Origin: Clostridioides sp. ES-S-0010-02
GTDB lineage: Bacteria; Bacillota; Clostridia; Peptostreptococcales; Peptostreptococcaceae
Length of the DNA: 64,000 nucleotides
Direction: 5' to 3'
NCBI GenBank assembly: GCA_020641055.1
Contig: CP067345.1
Span: forward strand, 1,729,317-1,793,316
Below, one piece after another: positions 47,845-57,285 of the stretch. A program made the translations under genes and the position numbers. Every line of letters begins with the position of its first letter. The first letter of the stretch is position 1. The notes below the pieces were generated by a model. It was not told the origin of the DNA. It ran no database searches and worked only from the letters and a program-made list of their open reading frames with translations.

Positions 47845-48333
47845 ATGAATTATGATGAAAAAGAAATAGAGTTATTAGCAAAACAGGCCAAGCTGGACTT
47901 AGAATCTCAATATGGAAAAAATATAGACGAAATTGATTTATATGCAGATGTTTTTAGTGAGGACAGTAAAAATGAAGAATTTCAAGGTTTAGGGCTAGAA
48001 GACACTCCATTATTTGAAGGAGGACCAGGAACAATTCAAGTACAAGCATGGAAAAAGAAGTGGTCTGGTTATGATATTTATATGATTGATATTTTAAATA
48101 AAAGGTTTATATTTAGAACGATTAACAGATTTGAATATAAGCAGTTATTATCTATTCAAAATATTGACACTTTAGAACGTGAAGAAATTATATGTCAAAC
48201 AGTTACATTATGGCCAGAAGAGTATAATTGGAAAGATACTACTAAGTCCTTAGCAGGTTTACCAACTTCATATTCTGAAGTAATTATGGAAAAATCAGGA
48301 TTTACAAAAGAATTTACAATAGAGGTAATATAG
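47845..48333 (+). CDS. Tail assembly chaperone-like protein 1
   Basis: This 162-residue acidic protein is soluble. Its second half (RFIFRTINRFEYKQLLS, EREEIICQTVTLWPEEYNW, AGLPTSYSEVIMEKSGF) shares its pattern with the first part of the next gene. A pair of related genes here, between tube and hub genes, recalls the tail assembly chaperones of contractile phages, which usually shield the tape measure. GGAGGTGAG precedes the ATG. There is no frameshift join to the next gene. Confidence 0.5.
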   Translation: MNYDEKEIELLAKQAKLDLESQYGKNIDEIDLYADVFSEDSKNEEFQGLGLEDTPLFEGGPGTIQVQAWKKKWSGYDIYMIDILNKRFIFRTINRFEYKQLLSIQNIDTLEREEIICQTVTLWPEEYNWKDTTKSLAGLPTSYSEVIMEKSGFTKEFTIEVI

Positions 48334-48334
48334 T

Positions 48335-49405
48335 ATGCTTTTAATAAAAGATATTATAAATATAAAAGAAAAAACAGGATATAAAAAGTTAATTCATATT
48401 AAGTTTAGTACACATGAATATATATTTAAATTAATTAATTTAAATATATACATAAAAGCTGGTATTATTTCTGATACATATGAAGAGTTTAATGATTTTA
48501 TATGCCAATCTGCATTAATATATCCTGATAAATTTGTTTTTTCAAAAAGTCCAATAGCAGGATTGGCAGATGAAATATCTAAAAGAATAGTTTATGAATC
48601 TCATATTTTAGATGAAAGTTCAATAATAGATTGTTTTGAGGAAAGTAGAAGTAAGCTTAATTCTTTTTTAGAACAGAGTAAATTATTTGTAAAAGCAGCA
48701 TTTCCAGAAATTTCTCTTAAAGAAATACGAGACTGGGATTATGAAAAGCTTATGGAAATGACAGCTAAGTCTGAATATATTCTTAAATTAAGAGGCGTAG
48801 ATGTGGACCTTGAATATGACAAAGATTATCCAAATAATAAGTCTAATAAAGAGTATATGAATAATCAGAATGACATAAATAATTTAAATAAGGAAAACCT
48901 AGAAAATAATTACATAAAATCTAAAAATTATCGTTTGGATTCCAATAAATTCTCAAATACAAGATGGGATAATCCAGAAAAGCTAAAAGTATTAAGGTGT
49001 AGAAATGTACAAAAATTAAATATAGGAACTAAATATGCAAATTTAGATTTTTTTAAAATAGAGAATAAAAATGATAAGGATAATATTACTAATTCAAAAC
49101 ATATAAAAGATAAAAAGAGAGATTACATAAGAAATAAAGATAATATCATAAATAGTACAAATAGAAAAAATTCTAAGATAAGCGATTTCTATGTTAATGA
49201 AAATTTGAAGAATTATAACGACGATATATCAAAACTTCATTTACAAATAAGAGATATTTTAAATGGAGCAGGATATAAAAATATTGATATAGACTATATT
49301 CTAGGTGGAAAAGAATCAAATATAGATTTGAATTTTTATGAAAACAGACTTGAAAAATTTAAAATAAAGATGTTAAAAATGATTGGAGATATTATAAATG
49401 AATAA
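48335..49405 (+). CDS. Tail assembly chaperone-like protein 2
   Basis: In this 356-residue protein the first 150 residues repeat the pattern of the preceding protein (YIFKLINLNIYIKAGI, EFNDFICQSALIYPDKF, SPIAGLADEISKRIVYES). A helical segment (WDYEKLMEMTAKSEYILKL) and a long low-complexity Asn/Lys/Asp region follow, then a short folded C-terminus. It begins one base after the upstream stop and overlaps the next gene by eight bases. I infer a long form of the same chaperone type. Family assignment is by context and pattern only. Confidence 0.48.
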   Translation: MLLIKDIINIKEKTGYKKLIHIKFSTHEYIFKLINLNIYIKAGIISDTYEEFNDFICQSALIYPDKFVFSKSPIAGLADEISKRIVYESHILDESSIIDCFEESRSKLNSFLEQSKLFVKAAFPEISLKEIRDWDYEKLMEMTAKSEYILKLRGVDVDLEYDKDYPNNKSNKEYMNNQNDINNLNKENLENNYIKSKNYRLDSNKFSNTRWDNPEKLKVLRCRNVQKLNIGTKYANLDFFKIENKNDKDNITNSKHIKDKKRDYIRNKDNIINSTNRKNSKISDFYVNENLKNYNDDISKLHLQIRDILNGAGYKNIDIDYILGGKESNIDLNFYENRLEKFKIKMLKMIGDIINE

Positions 49406-49766
49406 TTTAAATAATATTGAAGAAGCCTTTTATAAAGAAGAATATGAAAAATTTTTATTAGGGAGAAGAATAAAAGCTAAAGCATCTTTCAATAATATCA
49501 ACTCTAAATTAAATGATGAATATTGTAACTTAGAAAGTAAAGATAACATAGTAGAAGATGATATTTTTACAAATAATAATGAAGTATTAAATATGAAAAT
49601 ATCTGCTCAATCTCCTTTAGATACTGATATAGATTATGGTGAAAAAATTATAAAGAATCTATTTAAAAATATAAAAAATTTAAACATAAGAACTACAATA
49701 CAAGATGATAGAAAAGACATAACAAGTGAGGAAATTGAAAGTGTAATATCTAAAATAATTGAGTGA
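49398..49766 (+). CDS. Hypothetical protein between chaperone and hub genes
   Basis: This 122-residue acidic protein has no recognisable family. It occupies the spot where a tape measure gene would usually be found but is far too short and lacks membrane or coiled-coil features. The start overlaps the preceding gene by eight bases. It may be a small baseplate or assembly protein. Confidence 0.55.
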   Translation: MNNLNNIEEAFYKEEYEKFLLGRRIKAKASFNNINSKLNDEYCNLESKDNIVEDDIFTNNNEVLNMKISAQSPLDTDIDYGEKIIKNLFKNIKNLNIRTTIQDDRKDITSEEIESVISKIIE

Positions 49767-49804
49767 ATTTATAAAAGTGCTTGTGAGTTAAAGAAGGTGA
49801 GTTT

Positions 49805-52800
49805 ATGAATAATAAGTCTAATAAGAGTTCAAACCAATCTTATTATGGAGCTATTGCTCAGGAAATAACTGATAAAGATAGTCAAGAAATAGTCAATATG
49901 CTATACAAAGAATCAACACTTAGAAACTTAGATGGTGAATATAAACCTTTAAGTTATTACGAATATATTCAATATGAACATAGGCTCAAATATAAAGACA
50001 ATCTTGATAATATTTTTAGAATAGGAGACTGTTGTTTTAAAATATTACCAGAATATATAAGTATAACTTCTATAAATGATAGTGAGAGTCTTAATGAGAA
50101 TAGGATGGCAAATATAGAACAATCTAAAAAACAGAATATAAGAAAAGAAATATTTGTGAACTTGACGATAAATGGTATAAATCAAGTTAATGGATATCAA
50201 GTAGAATCGCCATTTGACTTCAAATATTATGTAGATGGATTAAGAAATTTAATTTGTCAGTTTAAATATACTCCATTTGTTCCAATTGAATGTAAAGTTG
50301 TAAATGATGCAAATAGTATAAATAATGTAGCCTTAAAAAGTATGTCAGTTGAAACTGTAGAGGGTTTTTCTGAGACTCTAAGAATCAAAATAATTATGGA
50401 AGAATTTAATGTAAAGTCTTATTTTAATAAAGATAATATTTCATTAGATAAGCATATAGATTGGGATTTGTATAGATTTTATACTCAAAAAAATCTTGAA
50501 AATTCTAACTTATCAAGTCTTAAAAAGATACAGTCACTAAACTTCACTGGTAAATTTACATTTAAAAAATTACATTTAAAAAATATTGATTTTAATAAAA
50601 TAAAGAGCAAAAACATTATAATGAATGAACAATATTTTGATGAAATATTGAGTAGTGAAGAAAGTGTATATCTTACATATATCAATTTTAGTTTAAGTAA
50701 TACATTTTCGAACATAGGATTAAATCATGATGAAATACCAACAAAACAATATATGGGATTTAATAAAATTGACTTTGTCTTTATATTTAAAACAAGCGAT
50801 GAGAGTATAATAAAAAAATTCAACAGATTAAATAATAAAAATACAAGTTTTGAAAATGAAGATAGAGATATTATAAAAGTGGAAAATGAACTTGTAAATC
50901 TGACTGGAACAGAGTGCATAACCATAAAAGATGTTCAAGTAGACACTGTATTTGGATTTTGTGGATTATACAATATAACCATTAAATGTAGAAGTTATGA
51001 TATGGATAAAATTCAAAAGATGAAGCCAATATGCTTTAGACCATTTAATAAAGCTATAGAAACATATGAATATGAGTACAATGAAATTCCTGAGGGGAGA
51101 CTAGGTACAGAAGAGGATTTTATAGATTATACATCTAAAGGAATAGATAATAAAACTATGCAGGATATTTGTGCCTCCAAGAAACTTGTATATTTGGAAA
51201 TGTATCCAAATCTCAGTCTACCAAAATATAACGAAATAGACAATGCTATACAAAAAGTAAGAAATTTTAGATTTAAAAATGGAATTAAACAAACTTCACT
51301 TGTAAAATATCCTAGAACAGATATAGTTATGGGCGAAATAGCGAGAAATGAAAAATATAGTGGTTTTGTTGAACCAGACTTTTATATTATATATCCTACT
51401 AAATCTGAATGTAATAAAATTGATACACAGTTAAAAAGCATTAAATCAGATATAGTTGTAGAGCCAGAATATAAATATGGATATGAACCACAAAACATAG
51501 GTGAATTGGATGATGAATTTGAAAGAGAATTATCTTCTGACGAACACTTAATATTTAAGAATGAAAACTTTAATAAAATACATGGAAATGAGATTGGAAA
51601 ATTTAATATCGAACAAGTAAAGCCAACTCAATCCTTTAAAGAGTTTCCTAAAAATAATCGAAATACAGTTGTAGAAAATATGCTAGTTGATGAATTTTTA
51701 TATTCGCAAAAAGGTACACTCATTAGGGCATTTCCAAATTTTATATTTATGTTATGTGATGAGGGTATAGATTGCTTTGATGGACAAAAAAGTTGGACAA
51801 ATTACTATATATATAAGTCTATTATAGATATAAAAATATCACAAGAAGTTGATTCTCCTATATCAAGTGCAAAAGTAATTATTCCTAATGATTTTAATAA
51901 TGAAAAAAATTTAGATGGTGATAGTATTGGTATAAAAAATGACACTCTAAATACGTTTAATAAAAATCAATGTATATTATCAAAAGTGTTGGAAGGATAT
52001 AAAGAAGACTCAAGAGATGAAATTAATTTAGAAATAGTGAAAAAAAGAAATAAATTAGATAGCCAAGACATTTTGAAAGAAGGAACTAGAGTACATATAC
52101 GAATGGGATATGGTTCAAATCCCTCAAAATATCCAATTGTGTTTAATGGTACTATAATTGAAATGAACACTTCAAAAGACACTATTTTAATAGAGGCAAA
52201 GTCAGATGGATTAGAGCTTACAAATAGATATCTAAGTGAAGATATGAATTTTTTAAATGATAATATAGATTTAAAGAAAGATGCAAGTAATATAATATTA
52301 GATTTAATGAGTAAGAGAAGTTCTAAAATAGAATACCAAAATATTGAATATAAGGAAAAGAATCTTAAGAGTAAATATGATGTAGAGCATTTTGGCATGT
52401 ATGATTTTAATTCTATAGAAGCTTACAAAAAAGTTCAGAGTGATATATCTAAAAATATGTATCTAAGTAATTATAATGGGATATACCTTAGTGATATTCA
52501 CAGTGTTAACTATATAAGTGAATCAATTTATGAGTTTTTACCAATAGGTAAAAAAATATGGGACATATGTAAAATGAGCGAAAAATCTATGCCTGAGTTT
52601 GTAGTATATCCAAGACCATTCCTATTTGAACATAGATTATTTTTTGGTTTACCTATTTGGATGTACAAATTTGATATAAATAAGTTTAAAAATGATACCT
52701 ATGAGTATTCTAAAGCTTTTTCGCAAATGCATATAGTAGACTTTAATGACTCAATTATAGCCAATAATATAAAAATAGATAATAACAATTTAATAACAAA

Positions 52801-53449
52801 TACAAGAGGAATTTATAATGTATTAGGGACTTTAGAATCAACACCATTTATAACGAGTGATTACAATATGAAATGGTCAAATCAAAAAAATAAAGTATTA
52901 GACAATTCAATGATACAGAATTTTAATATATTTTCTACTTTAGAGGATGAAAATTTGAAATGCAGAGAATTATATGCAAATAACAGGCATATGTCTATAA
53001 GAAACTGTGTATCACAACTTCAAAATTCATGGCAAGAAACTTACAGTGGTGAGTTGATTATTATGGGGAAACCACAAGTGAATGTATATGATTTAATAGC
53101 AATTAATGATTTGTTTGGAGGACTATCAGGTGTGTGCTTAGCAAGGAAAGTAACACACTCTATAAATATGAAAACTGGATTTACAACATCAATTACACCA
53201 GGTCTATTGACTGCAAACTCATTAAAATATAGTGGCATGAGTAATATGTTAAAATCATGTAATAAAATATTGTTTTCTGTAGCAAATATATTAAACAATG
53301 AAAGCTTAGTAAGTTCAAACAATACAACTGATACTTCTAAACTAACGAGACTAGATAATTATAAGAAGCTAAATAGTATATTTACTGCACAATATGAAAT
53401 GTTTAATTATAAAAACTCTATAATTAGATATCCATTATATAAAGTTTAA
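49805..53449 (+). CDS. Large baseplate hub protein (gp27/gpD-like C-terminal part)
   Basis: This 1214-residue protein has two similar beta domains in its first 420 residues, each ending in a xVxTVxGFxxxxxIxI pattern (SVETVEGFSETLRIKI and QVDTVFGFCGLYNITI). Residues beyond about 640 carry hub-like features (EGTRVHIRMGYGSNPSKYPIVFNGTI, ILIEAKSDGLELTNRYL). The end is a SGELIIMGKPQVNVYDLIAI segment typical of hub proteins related to T4 gp27 or P2 gpD. Hubs bind the spike and the first tube ring. AGAAGGTGAG precedes the ATG. Confidence 0.7.
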   Translation: MNNKSNKSSNQSYYGAIAQEITDKDSQEIVNMLYKESTLRNLDGEYKPLSYYEYIQYEHRLKYKDNLDNIFRIGDCCFKILPEYISITSINDSESLNENRMANIEQSKKQNIRKEIFVNLTINGINQVNGYQVESPFDFKYYVDGLRNLICQFKYTPFVPIECKVVNDANSINNVALKSMSVETVEGFSETLRIKIIMEEFNVKSYFNKDNISLDKHIDWDLYRFYTQKNLENSNLSSLKKIQSLNFTGKFTFKKLHLKNIDFNKIKSKNIIMNEQYFDEILSSEESVYLTYINFSLSNTFSNIGLNHDEIPTKQYMGFNKIDFVFIFKTSDESIIKKFNRLNNKNTSFENEDRDIIKVENELVNLTGTECITIKDVQVDTVFGFCGLYNITIKCRSYDMDKIQKMKPICFRPFNKAIETYEYEYNEIPEGRLGTEEDFIDYTSKGIDNKTMQDICASKKLVYLEMYPNLSLPKYNEIDNAIQKVRNFRFKNGIKQTSLVKYPRTDIVMGEIARNEKYSGFVEPDFYIIYPTKSECNKIDTQLKSIKSDIVVEPEYKYGYEPQNIGELDDEFERELSSDEHLIFKNENFNKIHGNEIGKFNIEQVKPTQSFKEFPKNNRNTVVENMLVDEFLYSQKGTLIRAFPNFIFMLCDEGIDCFDGQKSWTNYYIYKSIIDIKISQEVDSPISSAKVIIPNDFNNEKNLDGDSIGIKNDTLNTFNKNQCILSKVLEGYKEDSRDEINLEIVKKRNKLDSQDILKEGTRVHIRMGYGSNPSKYPIVFNGTIIEMNTSKDTILIEAKSDGLELTNRYLSEDMNFLNDNIDLKKDASNIILDLMSKRSSKIEYQNIEYKEKNLKSKYDVEHFGMYDFNSIEAYKKVQSDISKNMYLSNYNGIYLSDIHSVNYISESIYEFLPIGKKIWDICKMSEKSMPEFVVYPRPFLFEHRLFFGLPIWMYKFDINKFKNDTYEYSKAFSQMHIVDFNDSIIANNIKIDNNNLITNTRGIYNVLGTLESTPFITSDYNMKWSNQKNKVLDNSMIQNFNIFSTLEDENLKCRELYANNRHMSIRNCVSQLQNSWQETYSGELIIMGKPQVNVYDLIAINDLFGGLSGVCLARKVTHSINMKTGFTTSITPGLLTANSLKYSGMSNMLKSCNKILFSVANILNNESLVSSNNTTDTSKLTRLDNYKKLNSIFTAQYEMFNYKNSIIRYPLYKV

Positions 53450-53489
53450 TTCATATAGGAAGTTTAACCTAGAGTGGGAGGTAATTAAT

Positions 53490-54266
53490 ATGAAGCTTAA
53501 AGATAAATTAATAGATAACATAATAGATCCATATTCAAAGATACTGTTTACAACTTCTATAGGTAAAGTAATACATTATAATATATGTAAAAATACAGCA
53601 GATGTATATGTAGAGAACATAAAAGGCAATAGTACAACTTTTTCAAATGTACCTATTCAAAATATAGGAGAAGGAGTTCATTTATCACCATTAGAAAAAG
53701 GAGATAAAGTATATATACAATTTAATAATGGTTCTATATTTCAACCGAAAATAACAGGAGTAGTAGAGAAGTCATACAAATCTCCATCAAAAAAAAGACA
53801 AACTCATATTAGAAAAGGATGTTTATTATCAAATATAAAGAGAGATTCAAGAGAAATAACTAAAAAAACGAGCGAAACTTGGCTAGACTATGCTAATAAA
53901 GATAAGTCAAAATATAAAGATTTTATGCATAAAAATCCTATTAATAATATTGTAAAAAAAATAGAAAAAAAAGGAATTTTTGTAGGTAAAGAAGTTGGTA
54001 TATACCATCCTGTAAAATCTTCAATTGTAAAATTAAGAGATGATAGTAGTATAGATATATTTACAGCAACTAATGTTGGATTAAGGATAAATGCTGAAAA
54101 TAGAACTATAGAAGTTTTTGGAGATTTTTCTACCAAATCAGAAAACTGGTCAGTAATATCAAATAATATAAATATATGTGCTGAAGATAAAATTACTTTA
54201 TCTGGAAGTGAGATAGTTATTGATACAAAAAAGATAGAGATAAATGGAGTAGATAAGAATGTTTGA
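53490..54266 (+). CDS. Baseplate spike protein (gp5/gpV-like, OB-fold)
   Basis: This 258-residue protein has an OB-fold-like N-terminal domain (GKVIHYNICKNTADVYVEN, LSPLEKGDKVYIQFNNGSIFQPKITGV) that mounts on the hub. The C-terminal strands (VIKLRDDSS, IFTATNVGLRINAENRTIEVFGD, ICAEDKITLSGSEIVIDTKKIEING) look like a needle-forming beta-helix. No lysozyme domain is inserted. The ribosome binding site is GGGAGG. Its end overlaps the next gene by eight bases. Confidence 0.75.
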   Translation: MKLKDKLIDNIIDPYSKILFTTSIGKVIHYNICKNTADVYVENIKGNSTTFSNVPIQNIGEGVHLSPLEKGDKVYIQFNNGSIFQPKITGVVEKSYKSPSKKRQTHIRKGCLLSNIKRDSREITKKTSETWLDYANKDKSKYKDFMHKNPINNIVKKIEKKGIFVGKEVGIYHPVKSSIVKLRDDSSIDIFTATNVGLRINAENRTIEVFGDFSTKSENWSVISNNINICAEDKITLSGSEIVIDTKKIEINGVDKNV

Positions 54267-54672
54267 TTTTTGTATAACAGATAGTGGAGAGCTAATATAT
54301 GATAATAATTCGAATAATTTTTTATATTTAAATTCAGATGATTTACTTAGACAAAAATGTATTTGTAGAATAAAGTCTGTAACAAAAGATTGGTTCAATG
54401 TAGATTATATAGGTTCAGATATAGAAAAGTTTTTAGGCGAATTAAATAATAAAAATACATTAGACTTAATTATAAAATCTATTGAACAAGCATTACTTTA
54501 TGATGAGTTAGTTGGAGAAAATAGTTTGTTTTTTATACCTAAAATATGCAAAAATAGGATAGAATTATTAATTTTCATAAAAGAAAAAAGAAATAATAAT
54601 CCAATTGTTATTAACATGGAAATTGATGTAGTTAGTGGGGTGAAAATCAAATATGATATTAATACACAATAA
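54259..54672 (+). CDS. Baseplate wedge protein, gp25-like
   Basis: This 137-residue protein is of the size and layout of T4 gp25-like wedge proteins: an N-terminal FDFCITDSGEL strand, a helix with ALLYDELVGE, and C-terminal strands. Its place between spike and baseplate-J genes is the conserved order in contractile tails. It overlaps both neighbours slightly, so translation is coupled. Assignment rests mainly on gene order and length. Confidence 0.65.
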   Translation: MFDFCITDSGELIYDNNSNNFLYLNSDDLLRQKCICRIKSVTKDWFNVDYIGSDIEKFLGELNNKNTLDLIIKSIEQALLYDELVGENSLFFIPKICKNRIELLIFIKEKRNNNPIVINMEIDVVSGVKIKYDINTQ

Positions 54673-55468
54673 AAATTTTGAATCTCTGGTTAAAGAAACG
54701 GAAGTCGAACTAAATAAAATTGGATTTGACACAAGCCCTGGTTCTATAGCCAAACTTTTTTCTGATATAATAAATAAAAATATATCAGAATTTTATGATG
54801 TACTTACAATGAGCCATCTTCAAGCTTTTGTGACTACTGCTACTGGTAGGTTTTTAAATGCTATAGGTATATTAGTAGGATGCAAGAGATTATTTGAAGA
54901 ATCAGATGAAGATTATAGAAAAAGAATTACTCATCAAACACTAACTTTGGCTAAAGCAAATGAAACTTCAATAAGATTAGCTGTCTTAAGTATCAAAGGT
55001 GTAAAAGATGTAATATTAAAAAGATACTCTCATGGACCAGGTAGTATGACTATTGTGCCAATAACTGAAAATATAAAAGATGAAGATTTACTTTTGAATG
55101 TAAGAGAAGCATTATTAGATATAACATCATTTGGAGAAAAGGTCATAGTAAAGTTGCCTAATTTTAAATATGTAAAGCTAAATGTAGGGTTGGTATTTTC
55201 TTCATATATAGGCGAAATAGAAAAACAAGCTATAAGAGTATCTGTAAGAGAAGAAATCATAAGCTATATAAATTCTATAAACATAGGAGAATCACTATTT
55301 ATAAATGAATTGACACAGAGAATAATGCAAGTCAGTGATTCTATACTAAATTATTCTTGTAATAGTATTAAGATAAACAATAAAAATTGTTTGTTAATTA
55401 ATCAGGAGTGCAGATGGGATGAAAAATTTATCGTATCTCCAGATGGGGATTCTGTAGTAATTATATAG
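54653..55468 (+). CDS. Baseplate J-like wedge protein (gp6/gp47 family)
   Basis: This 271-residue protein shows the baseplate J pattern: an N-terminal helix bundle (DTSPGSIAKLFSDIINKNISEFY), RRLFEESDEDYRKRI-like spacing (CKRLFEESDEDYRKRITHQ), SIKGVKDVILKRYSHGPGSM and terminal strands. These proteins form the wedge that triggers sheath contraction. AGTGGGGTGA precedes the ATG, and the start overlaps the gp25-like gene. Shorter than many J proteins but complete in pattern. Confidence 0.82.
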   Translation: MILIHNKNFESLVKETEVELNKIGFDTSPGSIAKLFSDIINKNISEFYDVLTMSHLQAFVTTATGRFLNAIGILVGCKRLFEESDEDYRKRITHQTLTLAKANETSIRLAVLSIKGVKDVILKRYSHGPGSMTIVPITENIKDEDLLLNVREALLDITSFGEKVIVKLPNFKYVKLNVGLVFSSYIGEIEKQAIRVSVREEIISYINSINIGESLFINELTQRIMQVSDSILNYSCNSIKINNKNCLLINQECRWDEKFIVSPDGDSVVII

Positions 55469-55476
55469 GGGACATA

Positions 55477-56151
55477 ATGACTGAAAACATATATTTGGAA
55501 TTAATAAAGAGTGTTGTAGCAGTTACAACTGCAATTATCACTGTAGTTGGAGCTTGCTTAGGTAGAAAAAAATATAAAAAAAAGAATAAAGAACAATATA
55601 AAGCTATAAATAATCAATTAATGTTATATTCGCATCCAATATTTAAAAAAATAGAACTAAATAAAAATATTATAAAAATACATTTTACACTCGAGAATAA
55701 GGGAAAAGAAGCTGTTTTTAGAGAAATATTGATTAATCATATGGATATATTTAAGGTTCATGCTTTAAAACTATGTAAAAAAGTGGACTCTGGAAAGATA
55801 GTAGATACAGATGAATTATATACAGAAAGTGTTTATACATTAAATAATATTATTGCCGATTTGAAAAGTTTTTATAATGATAATAATCGTTATTCGCAAG
55901 AAGAAGTAAATGTACTTGATATAGTGATGGATAAGTATAATCATTGGAATTCAGATAGACAGCATGAAATAGTTGCTAGGATTCAAGAAATTTGTGTATC
56001 TGCTTTTTATCCAGATATATACAATAAGTCTATAACGGTATTTGATACATTTCTGTTTGTTATGAATGACATTATGTTTGATGCAAATAAAACATTAAAT
56101 AATTTAAATGGAGACTTAGTAGGGCTAAAATTTAGAGGAGTGATTATCTAA
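55477..56151 (+). CDS. Membrane-anchored protein within the baseplate operon
   Basis: In this 224-residue protein an N-terminal hydrophobic helix (about residues 9-29, SVVAVTTAIITVVGACLG) is followed by a strongly basic stretch, so the rest probably faces the cytoplasm. The C-terminal domain (LMLYSHPIFKKIELNKNIIKI, EIVARIQEICVSAFYPDIYN) is helical and unlike any family I can name. It is nine bases after the J-like gene and directly adjoins the next gene. A structural part with a membrane helix is unusual; assembly at the membrane or self-protection are possibilities. Confidence 0.6.
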   Translation: MTENIYLELIKSVVAVTTAIITVVGACLGRKKYKKKNKEQYKAINNQLMLYSHPIFKKIELNKNIIKIHFTLENKGKEAVFREILINHMDIFKVHALKLCKKVDSGKIVDTDELYTESVYTLNNIIADLKSFYNDNNRYSQEEVNVLDIVMDKYNHWNSDRQHEIVARIQEICVSAFYPDIYNKSITVFDTFLFVMNDIMFDANKTLNNLNGDLVGLKFRGVII

Positions 56152-57270
56152 ATGCAAGAAAGCGATTTTGCAAGATATACAGAAAAAATAAGGTCAATGC
56201 TTCCCTTTTGGTTTGAAATGAAGAAAAAACCCAATAAGTCTATTGGGATTGAGTTTTTAAATATATTTGGTATAGAGTTGGATGAAATAGAAGAAATGCT
56301 ACTTTATGCTTCAAAACAAATGTATATTGAATCAGCAGATGAAGAGTTTGTTGATTTGGTATATAAAGCTTTACTACCAAGTAACTTTAATATAAATAAT
56401 ATTTCTATGGTGTATACAAATCAACTCATACTTGAAAGAAGTTGTGATTTGTATACTTTTTTTGGAATAAAGAGAAATGAAAAAAATTTAGAAAATAACA
56501 TAAAGCAGCCAGATTATTATTTTATTGATGAAAAGAAGAAAATAATTTATGTTAGAGAGGCATACGATAAAGAAGAAGATTTACCTTTTGGTAAAATAAA
56601 AATAAAGTTTAATAATAAAGAATTTTTATTTGAGCTAAGTCTACATCATGTATGGAACTTTTTTGATGAATTTGGTTCTTTAGTAGGATGCTCTAGGCTT
56701 AAAGGTGAGAAGAATCATGATTATAAATTGAGAATTCTTGATGTCTTTAAAAATCCAGCTAATTCAACAAAGCGAGGTCTTGCTAATGGAATTGCAAGAG
56801 AGCTTGGAATTAGAGAAGTAAAAGAATGGAAGAATATGGGCGAAGATTTTATTATATCTGAAAAGATGGTATTGATAAATACTATATCAATAGATAACAA
56901 TATAATAGACTTAAATGATGTCTATATCACTTCTAGAGGAGAAATTCTTTTAAAGGGAAATCCTGATAAAAAAAATCAATCAGCAGTTATTTCTTTTATA
57001 AAAAATCTTGAAATGTATCAACTAGTGGATATAAATAATAAAAAATTAAATATAGAATTGTATAATTCAGATGCAACTCCAACAAGTCTATTAATTGATT
57101 ATGTAACAAAGATAAAAGATGATACTTCAACTTTCTGGAATGATTTTAGATATGATGAAGATATTTGGGTAAGAAAAGATGAAGATTATGATAATAGTTT
57201 TTCATTTTTACCAACGTTTCTTGATTCCAGTATAAAAGGTTTTTCAAAATATGGATATTATAAAAAGTAG
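56152..57270 (+). CDS. Baseplate/tail protein following J (wedge-like)
   Basis: This 372-residue soluble protein starts with helices (ARYTEKIRSMLPFWFEM) and a central block (FGSLVGCSRLKGEKNHDYKLRILDVFKNPANSTKRGLANGIAREL) that echoes baseplate proteins with a J-like EExDxYRxRI segment. Position after the J-like gene suggests a second wedge protein. The start codon directly follows the previous stop codon. No known family is assigned with certainty. Confidence 0.6.
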   Translation: MQESDFARYTEKIRSMLPFWFEMKKKPNKSIGIEFLNIFGIELDEIEEMLLYASKQMYIESADEEFVDLVYKALLPSNFNINNISMVYTNQLILERSCDLYTFFGIKRNEKNLENNIKQPDYYFIDEKKKIIYVREAYDKEEDLPFGKIKIKFNNKEFLFELSLHHVWNFFDEFGSLVGCSRLKGEKNHDYKLRILDVFKNPANSTKRGLANGIARELGIREVKEWKNMGEDFIISEKMVLINTISIDNNIIDLNDVYITSRGEILLKGNPDKKNQSAVISFIKNLEMYQLVDINNKKLNIELYNSDATPTSLLIDYVTKIKDDTSTFWNDFRYDEDIWVRKDEDYDNSFSFLPTFLDSSIKGFSKYGYYKK

Positions 57271-57285
57271 ATTGGGGGTGAAAAA

